Below are positions 47,038-56,770 of a DNA stretch of 64,000 nt, piece after piece. The position numbers and the translations under genes are program-made. Each line of letters starts with the position of its first letter. Positions within the stretch are counted from its first letter, which is position 1. The notes under the pieces were generated by a model. That model searched no databases. It was not told where the DNA came from and saw only the letters and a list, made by a program, of their open reading frames with translations. Source of the stretch: Phenylobacterium sp. NIBR 498073 (lineage in GTDB: Bacteria > Pseudomonadota > Alphaproteobacteria > Caulobacterales > Caulobacteraceae); NCBI RefSeq assembly GCF_027286305.1, contig NZ_CP114599.1, positions 3,195,001 through 3,259,000 on the forward strand. Direction: 5' to 3'.

Positions 47038-47228
47038 CCGCGAAGGACGCGTTTCGACCGTAGGTGACGCCGGCAAGGCCATACTGCTTTCCCTGAACTG
47101 CGCCGACCGCACGTGGTCTCCCTACGACAAGAAAGTTTCGCGGCGGTTTAGCGGCGACTGGCCAACAAAAGTCGAGCCACGTAGTAACCCGTCTTTAGAT
47201 GTCTGCCTGGTAGTGAGAGATTTCACGC
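47038..47228. other. Interval between the IS3 element and the fused glycosyltransferase gene
   Basis: No complete gene. A plus-strand frame stays open from the IS edge to a TGA near 47239 and reads GKAILLSLNCADRTWSPYDK in part. It could be the tail of a gene cut by the IS3 insertion, but I cannot place it in a family. Confidence 0.25.
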
Positions 47229-48335
47229 GTGAACAGTGATGGCGAGACAGTGGCGGTTTCAGACGTCGTAGCTGCAGAAGCAGCGCCAGCGAACGGCGCC
47301 AAGCCCGTCGGCCGTCGGCTTCGGCTATGTCTGGCCGCCTCGGGCGGTGGTCACGTCCGCCAGTTGCTCGACCTGGAAAGCATCTGGTCGAAGCACGACT
47401 ATTTCTTCGTCACCGAGGACACTGCGCTCGGCGCGACCCTCGCCGAACGCCACCGCACGCACTTCGTCCCCCATGTCGCCGTCGGCCAGGCGCGACTGGG
47501 CGCGCCCTGGCGGATGGTCCGGGCCGGCGTCAGCAACTTCTTCCGCTCCGCTGCGATCATCGCGCGCGAACGCCCCGACGTCGTCATTTCGACCGGAGCC
47601 GGAGCGGTGTTCTTCGCGGTCGCCTGGGCCCGCCTGCGTGGCGCGCGGACCGTCGTCATCGACTCTTTCGCGCGCTTCGACCGCCCGTCGCTGTTCGCCA
47701 GGATCGCTGCCCCGATCGCCCACGACGTCGTGGTGCAGTCCAAGGCGCTGGCGCCGCATTTCCCCAAGGCCAGGGTGTTCGACCCCTTCCGGCTGCTGGA
47801 CACCCCGCCGCCGCCCAAGAAGCCGCTGCTGTTCGCGACCGTCGGCGCCACCCTGCCGTTCGATCGCCTGGTTTCATCTGTCGCCGAACTCAAGGCGCGA
47901 GGCGACCTGGCCGAGGACGTCATCATCCAGACCGGGGTCGGCGCCCCGCGACCGCAGGGTGTCACCGCGGTGGAAACCCTGCCGTTCGACAAAATCCAGG
48001 AACTGCTCACCGACGCCGACATCGTGGTCTGTCATGGCGGAACCGGCTCGCTGATCACCGCGCTGCGACAAGGCTGCCGGGTGATCGCGTTCCCGCGGCT
48101 GCTGGAGAAGGGCGAGCACTACGACAATCACCAGGCCGAGATCACCAGTGCCTTCGCCGCGCGCGGTTTGATTGAGGTCGCCAACGACGCCGACGAACTC
48201 GCCCTGGCGATCGAGCGGATCAAATCCCGGCCGCCGGTGCTGGCCACCACCGATCCCAGCGAGTTGATGGACTATCTCGACGGCGTGCTCGACCAGGAAC
48301 GCCGCAAGCGCAGGCCGCAAACACAAAGAGCGTGA
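47229..48335 (+). CDS. Fused Alg14/Alg13-type glycosyltransferase
   Basis: A 368-residue protein. Residues about 30-195 match the Alg14/PssD/CpsF membrane-anchor subunit (LAASGGGHVRQLLDL, then ARERPDVVISTGAGA and VVIDSFARFDRPSLFA). Residues about 200-360 match the Alg13/PssE/CpsG catalytic subunit (LLFATVGATLPFDRLV, IIQTGVG, VCHGGTGSLITALRQGC). In many bacteria these are two genes; here one chain carries both. It likely adds a second sugar to the lipid-linked precursor. A strong terminator overlaps its stop. Confidence 0.9.
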   Translation: MNSDGETVAVSDVVAAEAAPANGAKPVGRRLRLCLAASGGGHVRQLLDLESIWSKHDYFFVTEDTALGATLAERHRTHFVPHVAVGQARLGAPWRMVRAGVSNFFRSAAIIARERPDVVISTGAGAVFFAVAWARLRGARTVVIDSFARFDRPSLFARIAAPIAHDVVVQSKALAPHFPKARVFDPFRLLDTPPPPKKPLLFATVGATLPFDRLVSSVAELKARGDLAEDVIIQTGVGAPRPQGVTAVETLPFDKIQELLTDADIVVCHGGTGSLITALRQGCRVIAFPRLLEKGEHYDNHQAEITSAFAARGLIEVANDADELALAIERIKSRPPVLATTDPSELMDYLDGVLDQERRKRRPQTQRA

Positions 48336-48360
48336 CGACCGTTCGGGCCGTCACGCTCTT
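48326..48360. terminator. Bidirectional terminator
   Basis: AAGAGCGTGACG and CGTCACGCTCTT form a perfect 12-base stem around an 11-base loop. Flanking A's and T's suit both strands. It separates the fused glycosyltransferase gene from the convergent beta-helix/RTX gene. Confidence 0.8.
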
Positions 48361-48429
48361 CGATATTGCAACCGGTCGCTCCGGACCTGGGCATGGCGGC
48401 CGGGTCCGGAGCAGTCCGAGTGGGCTGGC

Positions 48430-50493
48430 TTAGAGTGCGAACTCCGAGCCATCCAGGCTGTGAACGCCCGTCAGCTTGATGTGCAGGTCAGCCACCTTGT
48501 CGCCATTCATATCGCCGTAGACGTGAGTTTCGCCCTTGGTGACCTCGTAGCGAAGTTGGCCGGCCTGGCCGCTGAACGCCTTGGTCCCGATGAAGGCGAA
48601 CTTGTCGTTCGCCGCCGTATTGGTGTTGGCGTCCAGCTCGCTGAGCAGGATCTTGTCGCCCTGCGCCTTCGAGAAGTCGGTGATCGTATCGGTCGCCGCC
48701 AGGTCGGCCGGGCGGAACGCGAAGCTGTCAGCGCCAGCGCCGCCGGTCAGGGTGTCGGCGCCGGAGCCGCCGTCCAGGCGGTCGTTGCCGGCTCCGCCGA
48801 TCAGAACGTCGTCACCGTCGAGGCCGTTGAGCGTGTCGTTGCCATTGCCGCCTTCGAGACGGTCAGCGCCGGCGTCGCCCAGCAGACGGTCATTGCCGTC
48901 GCCGCCCGACAGGGTGTCGTTGCCTTCACGACCGCGCAGGATGTCATCACCACCCATGCCCGACAGGCTGTCGGCCTTGGTGGTGCCGGTGATGTCGTTG
49001 GCCAGCGCGTTGCCGGTGCCCGACGTGGCGCCCTCCCAGAGCCTTAGGTTCTCGACGTTGTCGGCCAGCGTGTGATTGACGTAGGCATAGACCTGGTCGA
49101 CGCCGCCGTTCGCGGACTCGACGACCTTATCGTCGGCGTCCTTGATCACGTAGGTGTCGTTGCCGGCCCCGCCGATCAGGACGTTGGCGCCCTTGCCGCC
49201 GGTCAGCACGTCGTTACCGGCGCCGCCTTCCAGTTGCATGTTCTCCTTGCCGTTGACCGTCAGACGGTCGGCGCCCGAGGTGCCCTTGACCACCGTCAGC
49301 GAACCATTGCCCTCGCCCGGACCGGGATCCGGCGTCGGGTCGGGAGTCGGATCCGGCGTGGGATCCGGCGTCGGGGTCGGATCCGGGGTGGGGTCCGGGG
49401 TCGGGGTCGGATCCGGGGTGGGGTCCGGGGTCGGCTCAGGCTTCGGGTCCGGAGTCGGAGCGCCGCCCGGCAGCGGGAAGGTCGAGATGTCGCCAGCTTC
49501 ACCTTCGTGCGCCTTGATCCACGCGTTGATCTTGGCGATGTCGGAGGCCGTCAGGGCGCTGATCTTGACGTTGCCGCTGTTGGCCGTCGTCGTCGTGCCC
49601 GACAGGATGAAGCTGCCCGCCTCGTTGTTGGTGACCTTGACGTTCGTCGAGTCGTTGATGCGGACCCACGACGTCATGTCGCCGTAGGGCGCGATGGTGT
49701 TGCCGTCGACGACCAGGCCGTTGGTGCTGGACACCATGATGCCGTTGTACATCCCGCCAGCGACCACGTTGTCGGTCACGGTCACGTTCTTATAGGCGTA
49801 GCCGGTCTGGTCGGTGATGAAGATGCCCTGGATGATGCCGCCTTCGCCGCGCGCAATCACGTTGCCGCTGACCACGATGTTCTCCGCCGACGAGGTGGCG
49901 CCGCGGGTCAGGAACTGGATGGCGTCCGGGTGGTCGCCGGTGGACGGGGCGAAGTCATGGAAGGAGTTATTGAGCACCTGCACGTTCGAGGTGCCCAGCG
50001 ACATCACGCCGTCAGCGCGCATGTCGTGCATGTTGTTGCCTTCGATGCGCACGCCGTTGCTGTTCATCATGCTGACGCCGTGCGAGAGTTCTTGGAACTC
50101 CGAATTGGTCACCGTGACATTCGTGCTCCCACGAATGAGCATGGCGTTTTCATCATCGGCCGGGTTGTTGTTCAACGACCCATGGAAGTTCATGTTGTCG
50201 AACGAGATATTCTTGGAATTGTTGACCTGAGTGTTCCACACGGTCCACGGATTGCTGTAATCCATGTGCAGGTTCTCGAACGATAGGCCCTGGCTGTTGG
50301 CCACGGTCAGACCGGTCAAGGTCGCTGGATTACCTGCATCCTTCGAGGTGATGGTCACCTCGCCGTTGAAGACAATGCCGTTCAACGAGACATTGCCGTA
50401 ATTACCGGCCGAAAGCAGGATCGTGTCGCCAGACTTAGCAGTCGTAAGAGCGGCACGCAGCGAATCTGCACTATTAACAGTAATATTAGTCAC
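48430..50493 (-). CDS. Secreted beta-helix protein with PT-rich linker and RTX repeats
   Basis: A 687-residue protein in three parts. Residues about 1-340 form a right-handed parallel beta-helix (SGDTILLSAGNYGNV, GDHPDAIQFLTRG, IIQGIFITDQTG, GGMYNGIMV). Residues about 345-400 are a linker of PDPTPDPT repeats. The rest holds about 12 glycine-aspartate RTX nonapeptides (GGAGND, GGDGNDRLLG) that bind calcium, and a C-terminal region (YGDMNGDKVADLHI) as in type I secreted proteins. There is no Sec signal. The helix is of the kind found in polysaccharide lyases and epimerases, but no catalytic residues are proven. Start is GTG 50493. Confidence 0.88.
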   Translation of the reverse strand: MTNITVNSADSLRAALTTAKSGDTILLSAGNYGNVSLNGIVFNGEVTITSKDAGNPATLTGLTVANSQGLSFENLHMDYSNPWTVWNTQVNNSKNISFDNMNFHGSLNNNPADDENAMLIRGSTNVTVTNSEFQELSHGVSMMNSNGVRIEGNNMHDMRADGVMSLGTSNVQVLNNSFHDFAPSTGDHPDAIQFLTRGATSSAENIVVSGNVIARGEGGIIQGIFITDQTGYAYKNVTVTDNVVAGGMYNGIMVSSTNGLVVDGNTIAPYGDMTSWVRINDSTNVKVTNNEAGSFILSGTTTTANSGNVKISALTASDIAKINAWIKAHEGEAGDISTFPLPGGAPTPDPKPEPTPDPTPDPTPTPDPTPDPTPTPDPTPDPTPDPTPDPGPGEGNGSLTVVKGTSGADRLTVNGKENMQLEGGAGNDVLTGGKGANVLIGGAGNDTYVIKDADDKVVESANGGVDQVYAYVNHTLADNVENLRLWEGATSGTGNALANDITGTTKADSLSGMGGDDILRGREGNDTLSGGDGNDRLLGDAGADRLEGGNGNDTLNGLDGDDVLIGGAGNDRLDGGSGADTLTGGAGADSFAFRPADLAATDTITDFSKAQGDKILLSELDANTNTAANDKFAFIGTKAFSGQAGQLRYEVTKGETHVYGDMNGDKVADLHIKLTGVHSLDGSEFAL

Positions 50494-50749
50494 GTAGGGA
50501 GACCCTCACTATTGGTGGCAAAAGTCCGATACACTTGCGTGCACCAAAGCCACTGAATGTGAGCGTCTATCTACATACTCATATTGCACCCATCCAGGTG
50601 ACGGAACGTCGCAACAAACCTGAAATGTCGCGCACTTAGACTGTCATATATCTGGATGTTGCCCGTCGATTCGCGTCCAGGCCATGTCCTGAATGGGGCG
50701 AAAACGGGGCAATCTCCAACTAATCTTCAGGTCTCCTTGGCGATAACCA
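50494..50749. other. Promoter-bearing gap between the two beta-helix/RTX genes
   Basis: No gene is present. It holds the upstream region of the 48430-50493 gene (GTG start at 50493), with an AT-richer stretch near 50560-50660, and the tail of the terminator of the gene at 50816. Confidence 0.4.
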
Positions 50750-50786
50750 AAAGAAAACCCGCCGCTGCGGGGGACGCAGCGGCGGG
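50750..50786 (-). terminator. Terminator of the second beta-helix/RTX gene
   Basis: Read on the minus strand, CCCGCCGCTGCG and CGCAGCGGCGGG form a perfect 12-base stem around TCCCC, followed by TTTTCTTTTGG. Confidence 0.85.
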
Positions 50787-50815
50787 ATGGTGTTCGAACC
50801 CGGTTTTCAGCTCGG

Positions 50816-52870
50816 TCAGAGCATGAAGTCGGCGCTCGTGAGCTTGGTGACACCCACGACGTTTATCTCGAAGTCGGCGATGCGATCGCCATTCATGTCG
50901 CCGTAGACGTGCGCATCGCCGTTGATGACCTGGAACCGCAACTCGCCGGCCTTGCCGCTGAAGGCGCTCGAACCGATGAACGAGAATTTGTCGTTGGCGG
51001 AGGTCTTGAGGTTGGCGTCCAGCTCCGCAAGCAGGATGCGGTCGCCCTGCGCGGAGGAGAAGCCCTCGATCCTGTCCACATCGACCAGGTCCCACGGACG
51101 GTAGACGAAGCTGTCGGCCCCCGAGCCGCCAACCATGGTGTCGGCTCCGGGCCCGCCTTCAAATCGGTTGCTGCCGGCGCCGCCGATCAGGATGTCGTTG
51201 CCCTCGCCGCCGTACAGGCTGTCATTGCCCGCGCCGCCGTCGAGGCGGTCGCCGCCCGCTTCGCCGAAGAGCTTGTCCGCGCCGTCGCCGCCGACGAGCG
51301 TGTCGTTGCCGTCGCGACCACGCAAATCGTCGTCGCCGCCCAGGCCCGACAGACTGTCGGCCTGGCCCGTGCCGACGATGCTGTTGGCCAGATCGTTGCC
51401 GACGCCGACGGTGGCGCCTTCCTGCAGCCTCAGCGTCTCGACGTTGGCGGCCAGCGTGTGATTGACGTAGGCATAGACGACATCGGCCCCACCGCCCGCG
51501 GCCTCAACGATCCTGTCGTCGCTGTCGCGGATGATGTAGGAGTCGTTGCCGGCGCCGCCGATGAGCGTGTTGACTCCCGCCCCGCCGGTCAGCGTGTCGT
51601 TGCCCGCGCCGCCCTCAAGCTGCATGTTGGCCTTGCCGCTGACGGTCAGGCGATCGTCGCCAGCCGTGCCGGTCAGCACGATCACCTCGCCTTTGATCGG
51701 GTCCGGATTGGACACGATCGGCTCGGTCGGCGTGGTCGGGACCGTCGGCGCGGTCGGAGTCGTGGGCGCGGTCGGAACCGTCGGAGACGTCGGATTCGTG
51801 GGCACGGTCGGGACCGTCGGCGCGGTCGGTTCGACCGGCGCGGCCGCACCGTCCAGCATACCCACCAGCGTGCTGGAAATGTCCGTGTTCGCGGCCAACC
51901 AGGTTTTCAGGTTCGCGACCTGCTCGTCGGTGAGCGCCGAAAGGACGATGTCGCCCGACTGCGTCAGATTGGTGTTGTTCTGCAGGACATAGGATCCCGC
52001 CTGATTGTTGCTCAGCTGAGCGTTCGTCGAATCGACCACGCGGATCCAGGACTTCTGGTCGCTGTACGAGGCCACGACATTCCCATCGATGACCACGTTG
52101 TTGGCCAGCGCGACCATGATGCCGTTGTACATCCCGCCAGTGACGACGTTGTCGGTGATGGTGACCCGCTCGTAGCCGATGCCGATCTGGTCGGTGACGA
52201 ACACGCCCTGGATGACGCCGCCCTCACCGCGGGTGATCAGATTGCCGCTGACCAGGATGTCGTGGGCCTTTTCGGTCGTGCCCCGGGTCAGGAACTGGAT
52301 AGCGTCAGGATGATCGCCGTCCGACGGGTAGAAGTCGGTGAACACGTTGTCGACGATCTGGACGTTCGACGTTCCCGCCCCCATCACCCCGTCGGAGCGC
52401 AGGTCATGGAAGCTGTTACCCTCGATGCGCACGCCGCTGCCGCCCATCATGCTGACGGCGTGGGAGAACTCCTGGAATTCCGAGCCCGTAATCTTGACGC
52501 CTTCGCTGTTGCGGATCAGCAGCGCGTTCTGGTCGTCAGCCGGGTTGTTGTTCAGCGAACCATGGAAATCGAGATTGTTCAGCTCGATGTTCTTCGAGTT
52601 GACGATCTGAGCGTTCCAGACCGTCCACGGCGAACTGAAGTCCATGTGCAGGTTCTGGAAGGACAGGTTCTCGCTGCCCGTCACCACCAGGCCGGTGAAG
52701 GTCGCCGGGTTGCCTGGATCCTTAGAGGCGATCGTTACCGTGCCATCAAACACCAGGTTCTTGATCTGGACGTTCGAGTAGTTCCCAGCCTCAAGAAGGA
52801 TCGTATCCCCAGCCTTCGCGGAATTAAGCGCCGCGGTCAGGGTTTGAGCGCTATTCGCCGTGAGTATCAC
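50816..52870 (-). CDS. Secreted beta-helix protein with PT/V linker and RTX repeats
   Basis: A 684-residue paralogue of the preceding gene. The helix (about residues 1-335) shares GDHPDAIQFLTRG, QGVFVTDQIG and GGMYNGIMV. The linker is different, built of PTVPT/PTAPT units (about 345-395). About a dozen RTX nonapeptides follow, and the C-terminus (HVYGDMNGDRIADFEI) matches the sister protein. It is expected to leave the cell by type I secretion and fold on calcium. The GTG at 52870, with GGAGAG 5 bases before it, is chosen over an open frame that extends 27 codons upstream. Confidence 0.88.
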   Translation of the reverse strand: MILTANSAQTLTAALNSAKAGDTILLEAGNYSNVQIKNLVFDGTVTIASKDPGNPATFTGLVVTGSENLSFQNLHMDFSSPWTVWNAQIVNSKNIELNNLDFHGSLNNNPADDQNALLIRNSEGVKITGSEFQEFSHAVSMMGGSGVRIEGNSFHDLRSDGVMGAGTSNVQIVDNVFTDFYPSDGDHPDAIQFLTRGTTEKAHDILVSGNLITRGEGGVIQGVFVTDQIGIGYERVTITDNVVTGGMYNGIMVALANNVVIDGNVVASYSDQKSWIRVVDSTNAQLSNNQAGSYVLQNNTNLTQSGDIVLSALTDEQVANLKTWLAANTDISSTLVGMLDGAAAPVEPTAPTVPTVPTNPTSPTVPTAPTTPTAPTVPTTPTEPIVSNPDPIKGEVIVLTGTAGDDRLTVSGKANMQLEGGAGNDTLTGGAGVNTLIGGAGNDSYIIRDSDDRIVEAAGGGADVVYAYVNHTLAANVETLRLQEGATVGVGNDLANSIVGTGQADSLSGLGGDDDLRGRDGNDTLVGGDGADKLFGEAGGDRLDGGAGNDSLYGGEGNDILIGGAGSNRFEGGPGADTMVGGSGADSFVYRPWDLVDVDRIEGFSSAQGDRILLAELDANLKTSANDKFSFIGSSAFSGKAGELRFQVINGDAHVYGDMNGDRIADFEINVVGVTKLTSADFML

Positions 52871-53096
52871 GATATCTCTCCGCCACCAGATCCGCACACG
52901 GCCATGTATTGCCGAGTAGGGGATGCCCCGTTGTGGACTTACGAGTAGCAAACGACGGCTTGAACCGACCTTAATCAGTTAGGTTAATTGAAGTATAACA
53001 TAAACATCCGGAAACCATGTCTTCGGGACTAGACAGGCACGCCAAGTTTCGCCGCGTCGACGCGCAGCGTAGGGGCCCGATTTGGAGGGTTTCGAC

Positions 53097-54185
53097 CTAG
53101 GTCTGCTGGGCGGCCAATCGGCCCGCGCGCCGATGGCGACGATAGACGTCGAGGGCCGGCCGCTCGACCAGATGCCAGGATAGCGCCGCCAGCGGAACCG
53201 TCGCGGCCATGGTGACCGCGGTCAACGCCAGGTGCGACGACATCGGCCAGAAGGCGTGGATCAGGACCATCACCGGATAGCCGTAGATGTACATGCCATA
53301 GCTGTAGTCCGGCCACGTCGCCGCGAAGACCCTGCGTTGGGCGGTCAGCAGCCCCAGGCAGAGCACCGCATAGCCGATCAGCAGCGCCCGCATGTGCAGA
53401 CCGACGCCCAGGACTTGTGCGGCGAGCGTAGCGAGAAACAGCGCCCCCAGCGCCCACCAGGAGAGCGGGATGCGCTCCCGGAAAAGGTAGGCGGCGATCC
53501 CCATGGCGAAGGCCGCCCACAGCCGGTCGAAGGTATCGATCAGATAGACCGCGCCGTCGCCGGCCAGGCTGCGCGCGAGCTCCTGCACCTGCGGAATGTC
53601 CCAGACCAGTACGCCGATCAGGCTGAGCGGCAGCACCGCCCACTTCATGATCGTGGGCCGCGCCAGCCCCAGCACGCCCAGCAGCGCCAGGACCGCATAG
53701 CAACGGACCTCCCAGGGCAAGGTCCAGAGCGAGCCGTTGAGCACGCAGGCCTCTCCACCGCACTCCACGCCGGTCAGGCGGTAGGAGGCCACCGTGAAGG
53801 TCAGGTTGCTCAGAATGAAGCGCGCCGTATCGCCGCCGAGATAGCTCCCCGGCGGGGCCGACGTGAAGAAGGCGCCGGCCAAGACAGTTAAAAGCACGCA
53901 GAGCGCCAGCCCCGGCCAGAGACGCACGAAGCGCGCGGTCAGGAAACGCACCGAACTGCGCAGCCGCAGCAGGCTTGGGTAGACGAGAAATCCGCTGAGG
54001 AAGAAGAACCCGTCGACCGCGTAGGCCGAAATCGGCGCCCCCAGAATTCCGCTGAGGTCGTCGGCGTTCCTCACCCCGAAGACCGTAAAGTAGCAATGCG
54101 TGTAGATGACCGAGGTCGCCAGCAACAGCCTCACCGCAGTGAAGTTGTTGGCGTCGGCGTCCAGACGCTCGTCAGTGACCCGCAT
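53097..54185 (-). CDS. Acyltransferase-3 family membrane O-acyltransferase
   Basis: A 362-residue integral-membrane protein with about ten helices. The OafA/YrhL-type signatures are NNFTAVRLLLATSVIYTH at the start, with the conserved His, and FFFLSGFLVYPSLLR and RFVRLWPGL. WTLPWEVRCYAVLALLG is also typical. It probably transfers acetyl or another acyl group to a polysaccharide sugar. It starts at ATG 54185, is divergent from the oxidoreductase pair and is followed by about 145 AT-rich bases. Confidence 0.9.
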   Translation of the reverse strand: MRVTDERLDADANNFTAVRLLLATSVIYTHCYFTVFGVRNADDLSGILGAPISAYAVDGFFFLSGFLVYPSLLRLRSSVRFLTARFVRLWPGLALCVLLTVLAGAFFTSAPPGSYLGGDTARFILSNLTFTVASYRLTGVECGGEACVLNGSLWTLPWEVRCYAVLALLGVLGLARPTIMKWAVLPLSLIGVLVWDIPQVQELARSLAGDGAVYLIDTFDRLWAAFAMGIAAYLFRERIPLSWWALGALFLATLAAQVLGVGLHMRALLIGYAVLCLGLLTAQRRVFAATWPDYSYGMYIYGYPVMVLIHAFWPMSSHLALTAVTMAATVPLAALSWHLVERPALDVYRRHRRAGRLAAQQT

Positions 54186-54243
54186 AGCGCGCCCCCTCCA
54201 GCTGGCCTGACCTCGTTGGGTGATCCGCGTTCGATGTTAGTGC

Positions 54244-55431
54244 ATGGCTGGCCATGACGCCACGGTTTGGGCGCCTACCAAACTCAAAGTAGGATCATTT
54301 GACAAAATTGGAGTGCTAGTTGCAAAGGTGGGCCCAGCAGGGGAATTGCTTTTGCAGTCGATTAGGTGGGGAATATTCGGGACCGGTCCAGTCGCCGAGA
54401 AGTTTGTGCTGGCGCTCAAGAGCCTGCCCGGGGCGTCCGTTGAACTCGTGGTGTCGCGGACCGCAAGCAAGGCCGGGGCGTTCGCCCAGCGCCATGGGAT
54501 TCCGATCGTTCGCACGCAGTACGTTCTGGAGCCGAGCGATCCAGTCGACATCGTCTATATCGCCACGCCGCCCAGCGAGCACCTAGCCCACGCCCTCGCC
54601 GCGATCGCGGCGGGCAAGGGCGTCCTGATCGAGAAGCCTTTCGCGGCCAGTCGGGCCGACGCGGCGCGCATTCTTGAGGCTGCACGCGCTGCAGGCGTCT
54701 TCTGCATGGAGGCGATGTGGACCCGCTTTCTTCCAGCGCTCACCAAGGCCCGGCGCCTGCTTGCAGACGGCGCAATCGGCGAGGTGCGCAGCCTCTGGGC
54801 CAGCTTCGCGGTGTCTCAGCGGGTTGAGCCCGCCAGCTCCCTCTTCAGCAAGGCGAGTGGCGGCGGGGCGCTTGCGCATCGGGGCGTCTATCCGGTCTCC
54901 CTCGCGCTCGACCTCCTGGGCCCGGCGCAACTCGGCGCCGCCGCCGCTCGGATCGGCGAAACCGGCGTCGACGAGGATGTCTCGGCGACATTGATCCACT
55001 CGTGCGGGGCGGTGTCGCATGTTCACGCCGGGCTTCGCAGCCAGGCGGACAACACCCTTGTGATCCTGGGCGACCACGGCCGCCTCGCCTTTCAAGGCCC
55101 GATCTACCGCCCCACGGGCATCGTGATCACTCGGTTCCAGCCGCGCGGCCCGGAGCAATTCCGAGGGGGTTTGATCTCTCGACTTAAGGAGACGTCGGCG
55201 GCGCAAGTCACGCGGACGCACCTGGCTTCGCTGCTCGCCCGGCCTCGCGTGCACGCCGCGCCCTATGCGGGCAACGGCTATGGGCACGAGGCCCTGGCGG
55301 CCATGGAGGCGATGCGTGCAGGCGAGTTGGAGCACACCGGCATGTCGCACGCCGATACGCTCGCCACGGCCGAACTCCTGGATCAAATTCGAGACAGCTG
55401 GCGCACGACAAGCCGCTCAGAGGGGAGCTAG
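54244..55431 (+). CDS. Gfo/Idh/MocA-family oxidoreductase
   Basis: Up to 395 residues. An N-terminal Rossmann domain begins at IRWGIFGTGPVAEKF, and IEKPFAAS carries the conserved EKP motif; a C-terminal alpha/beta domain binds the sugar substrate. The N-terminus is uncertain: the domain really starts near residue 38, and a TTG at 54352 preceded by GGGGAA 6 bases away is a strong alternative. Enzymes of this family oxidise or reduce nucleotide sugars and free sugars. The next family member starts 3 bases after its stop. Confidence 0.85.
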   Translation: MAGHDATVWAPTKLKVGSFDKIGVLVAKVGPAGELLLQSIRWGIFGTGPVAEKFVLALKSLPGASVELVVSRTASKAGAFAQRHGIPIVRTQYVLEPSDPVDIVYIATPPSEHLAHALAAIAAGKGVLIEKPFAASRADAARILEAARAAGVFCMEAMWTRFLPALTKARRLLADGAIGEVRSLWASFAVSQRVEPASSLFSKASGGGALAHRGVYPVSLALDLLGPAQLGAAAARIGETGVDEDVSATLIHSCGAVSHVHAGLRSQADNTLVILGDHGRLAFQGPIYRPTGIVITRFQPRGPEQFRGGLISRLKETSAAQVTRTHLASLLARPRVHAAPYAGNGYGHEALAAMEAMRAGELEHTGMSHADTLATAELLDQIRDSWRTTSRSEGS

Positions 55432-55433
55432 CG

Positions 55434-56720
55434 ATGCGGGTTGGGATCATCGGCTGCGGCTATGTGTTCGACCACTACTTGTCGACGTTCCGCAACCATC
55501 GCGGCCTTGAACTGGCCGGCGTCACGGACATCGATCGGCCGCGCGCCGAACACGTCGGGCAAGCCTACGGCCTCAAGGTCTATGCTTCGAACGAAGAACT
55601 TCTCGCGGATAGTTCCATCGAACTGGTTCTGAACCTCACGAGCATCGAGAGCCACTACGAGGTCACGCGGGCCGCGCTCCTGGCCGGCAAGCATGTCTAC
55701 AGCGAAAAGCCGTTCACGCCGGACCTGGCGAGCTCTCGGGAGCTAGTGGCCCTGGCCAGGGAACGAGGGCTCCACGTGTCGGGAGCGCCTTCCAACGCCA
55801 TGTCCGACACGGTGCAGACCATGTGGCGGGCGCTGCGCGCCGGCGCAGTCGGCAAGGCCCGGGTGGTGTACGCCGAGTTCGACGACAATCCGGTCTACCT
55901 GATGCACCCCGAGACGTGGCGAAGCCGCACCGGGGCTCCCTGGCCCTACCAGCACGAGTACGAGGCCGGATGCACCTTTGAGCATGCCGGCTACTATCTC
56001 AGCTGGCTTTGCGCGATGTTCGGGCCCGCCGAGCACGTTTCGGCGTTCTCCAGCTGCCTCGTGCCGGACAAGGCGCCGGGCGTGCATCTCGATCCGCCGG
56101 ATACGCCGGACTTCTCGGTGGCCTGCATCACGTTCCGCTCGGGCGTCGTGGCCCGCCTGACGATCAGCATCGTCGCAACCTTCGACCAGCGGATGCGTAT
56201 CATCGGCGACGAGGGCGAGCTGTCGGTGAACACCTATCGCGACTACTACTGCCCAGTGCGGCTCGAACGCTATTCCGGCCTCTCCCTCAATGCGCGCAAG
56301 GCGCGCTGGGTGCGCGAGAATTCGCTCCTGCAAATGCTTCTGGGCGTCGGAGGACGTTCGGTCCCATTGCTGTCCAGCGGCCTGCGGCCCTCGTGGCTCC
56401 GGCGCTGGAAGAACCCGATCGCGGCGCTCAAGCGCATGCAGCTCGGCCAACAGGACAAGAGCGTGGGCGTCGCCGAAATGGCGGCGGCGATCGAGGCCGG
56501 GCGCGAACCGTGGCTGAGCGCCGATTTCGTGCTGCACGTGACCGAGCTGACGCTCGCCATTTCGGCTGCGCGAGAGGGCAAGGTCACTCGCCTGGAGACC
56601 ACCTTCAAGCCGCTTGAACCGCTGGACTTCGCCGCCGACGAACGCCCCCTCAAGCTGCACCTGAAGCCCGGGCTGGCGGCCCGCCTTGTGGAACCGATCC
56701 TGATCCGAATGCACGGCTAG
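55434..56720 (+). CDS. Gfo/Idh/MocA-family oxidoreductase, second copy
   Basis: A 428-residue protein with the dinucleotide motif VGIIGCGYVFDHYLS, YSEKPFTPDL and, in the C-terminal domain, EYEAGCTFEHAGYYLSWL. It is longer than the preceding copy and not closely similar, so the two may act in sequence on one nucleotide sugar. ATG 55434 follows the previous stop by 2 bases, which shows one operon. Confidence 0.88.
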   Translation: MRVGIIGCGYVFDHYLSTFRNHRGLELAGVTDIDRPRAEHVGQAYGLKVYASNEELLADSSIELVLNLTSIESHYEVTRAALLAGKHVYSEKPFTPDLASSRELVALARERGLHVSGAPSNAMSDTVQTMWRALRAGAVGKARVVYAEFDDNPVYLMHPETWRSRTGAPWPYQHEYEAGCTFEHAGYYLSWLCAMFGPAEHVSAFSSCLVPDKAPGVHLDPPDTPDFSVACITFRSGVVARLTISIVATFDQRMRIIGDEGELSVNTYRDYYCPVRLERYSGLSLNARKARWVRENSLLQMLLGVGGRSVPLLSSGLRPSWLRRWKNPIAALKRMQLGQQDKSVGVAEMAAAIEAGREPWLSADFVLHVTELTLAISAAREGKVTRLETTFKPLEPLDFAADERPLKLHLKPGLAARLVEPILIRMHG

Positions 56721-56770
56721 AGCGGCGTCCCACCTGACTGCATCTCGCGGGATTCCGAGGAGCGATCCAA

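Noticed and set aside
48460..50286. Long plus-strand open frames opposite the first beta-helix/RTX gene
   Set aside because: They are antisense to a repetitive, GC-rich coding region whose codon periodicity keeps the complement open. The predicted proteins are Val/Gly/Arg repeats without any family motif.
50909..52948. 679-codon plus-strand frame opposite the second beta-helix/RTX gene
   Set aside because: Same effect; the minus-strand protein has clear helix and RTX motifs and a good start and terminator.
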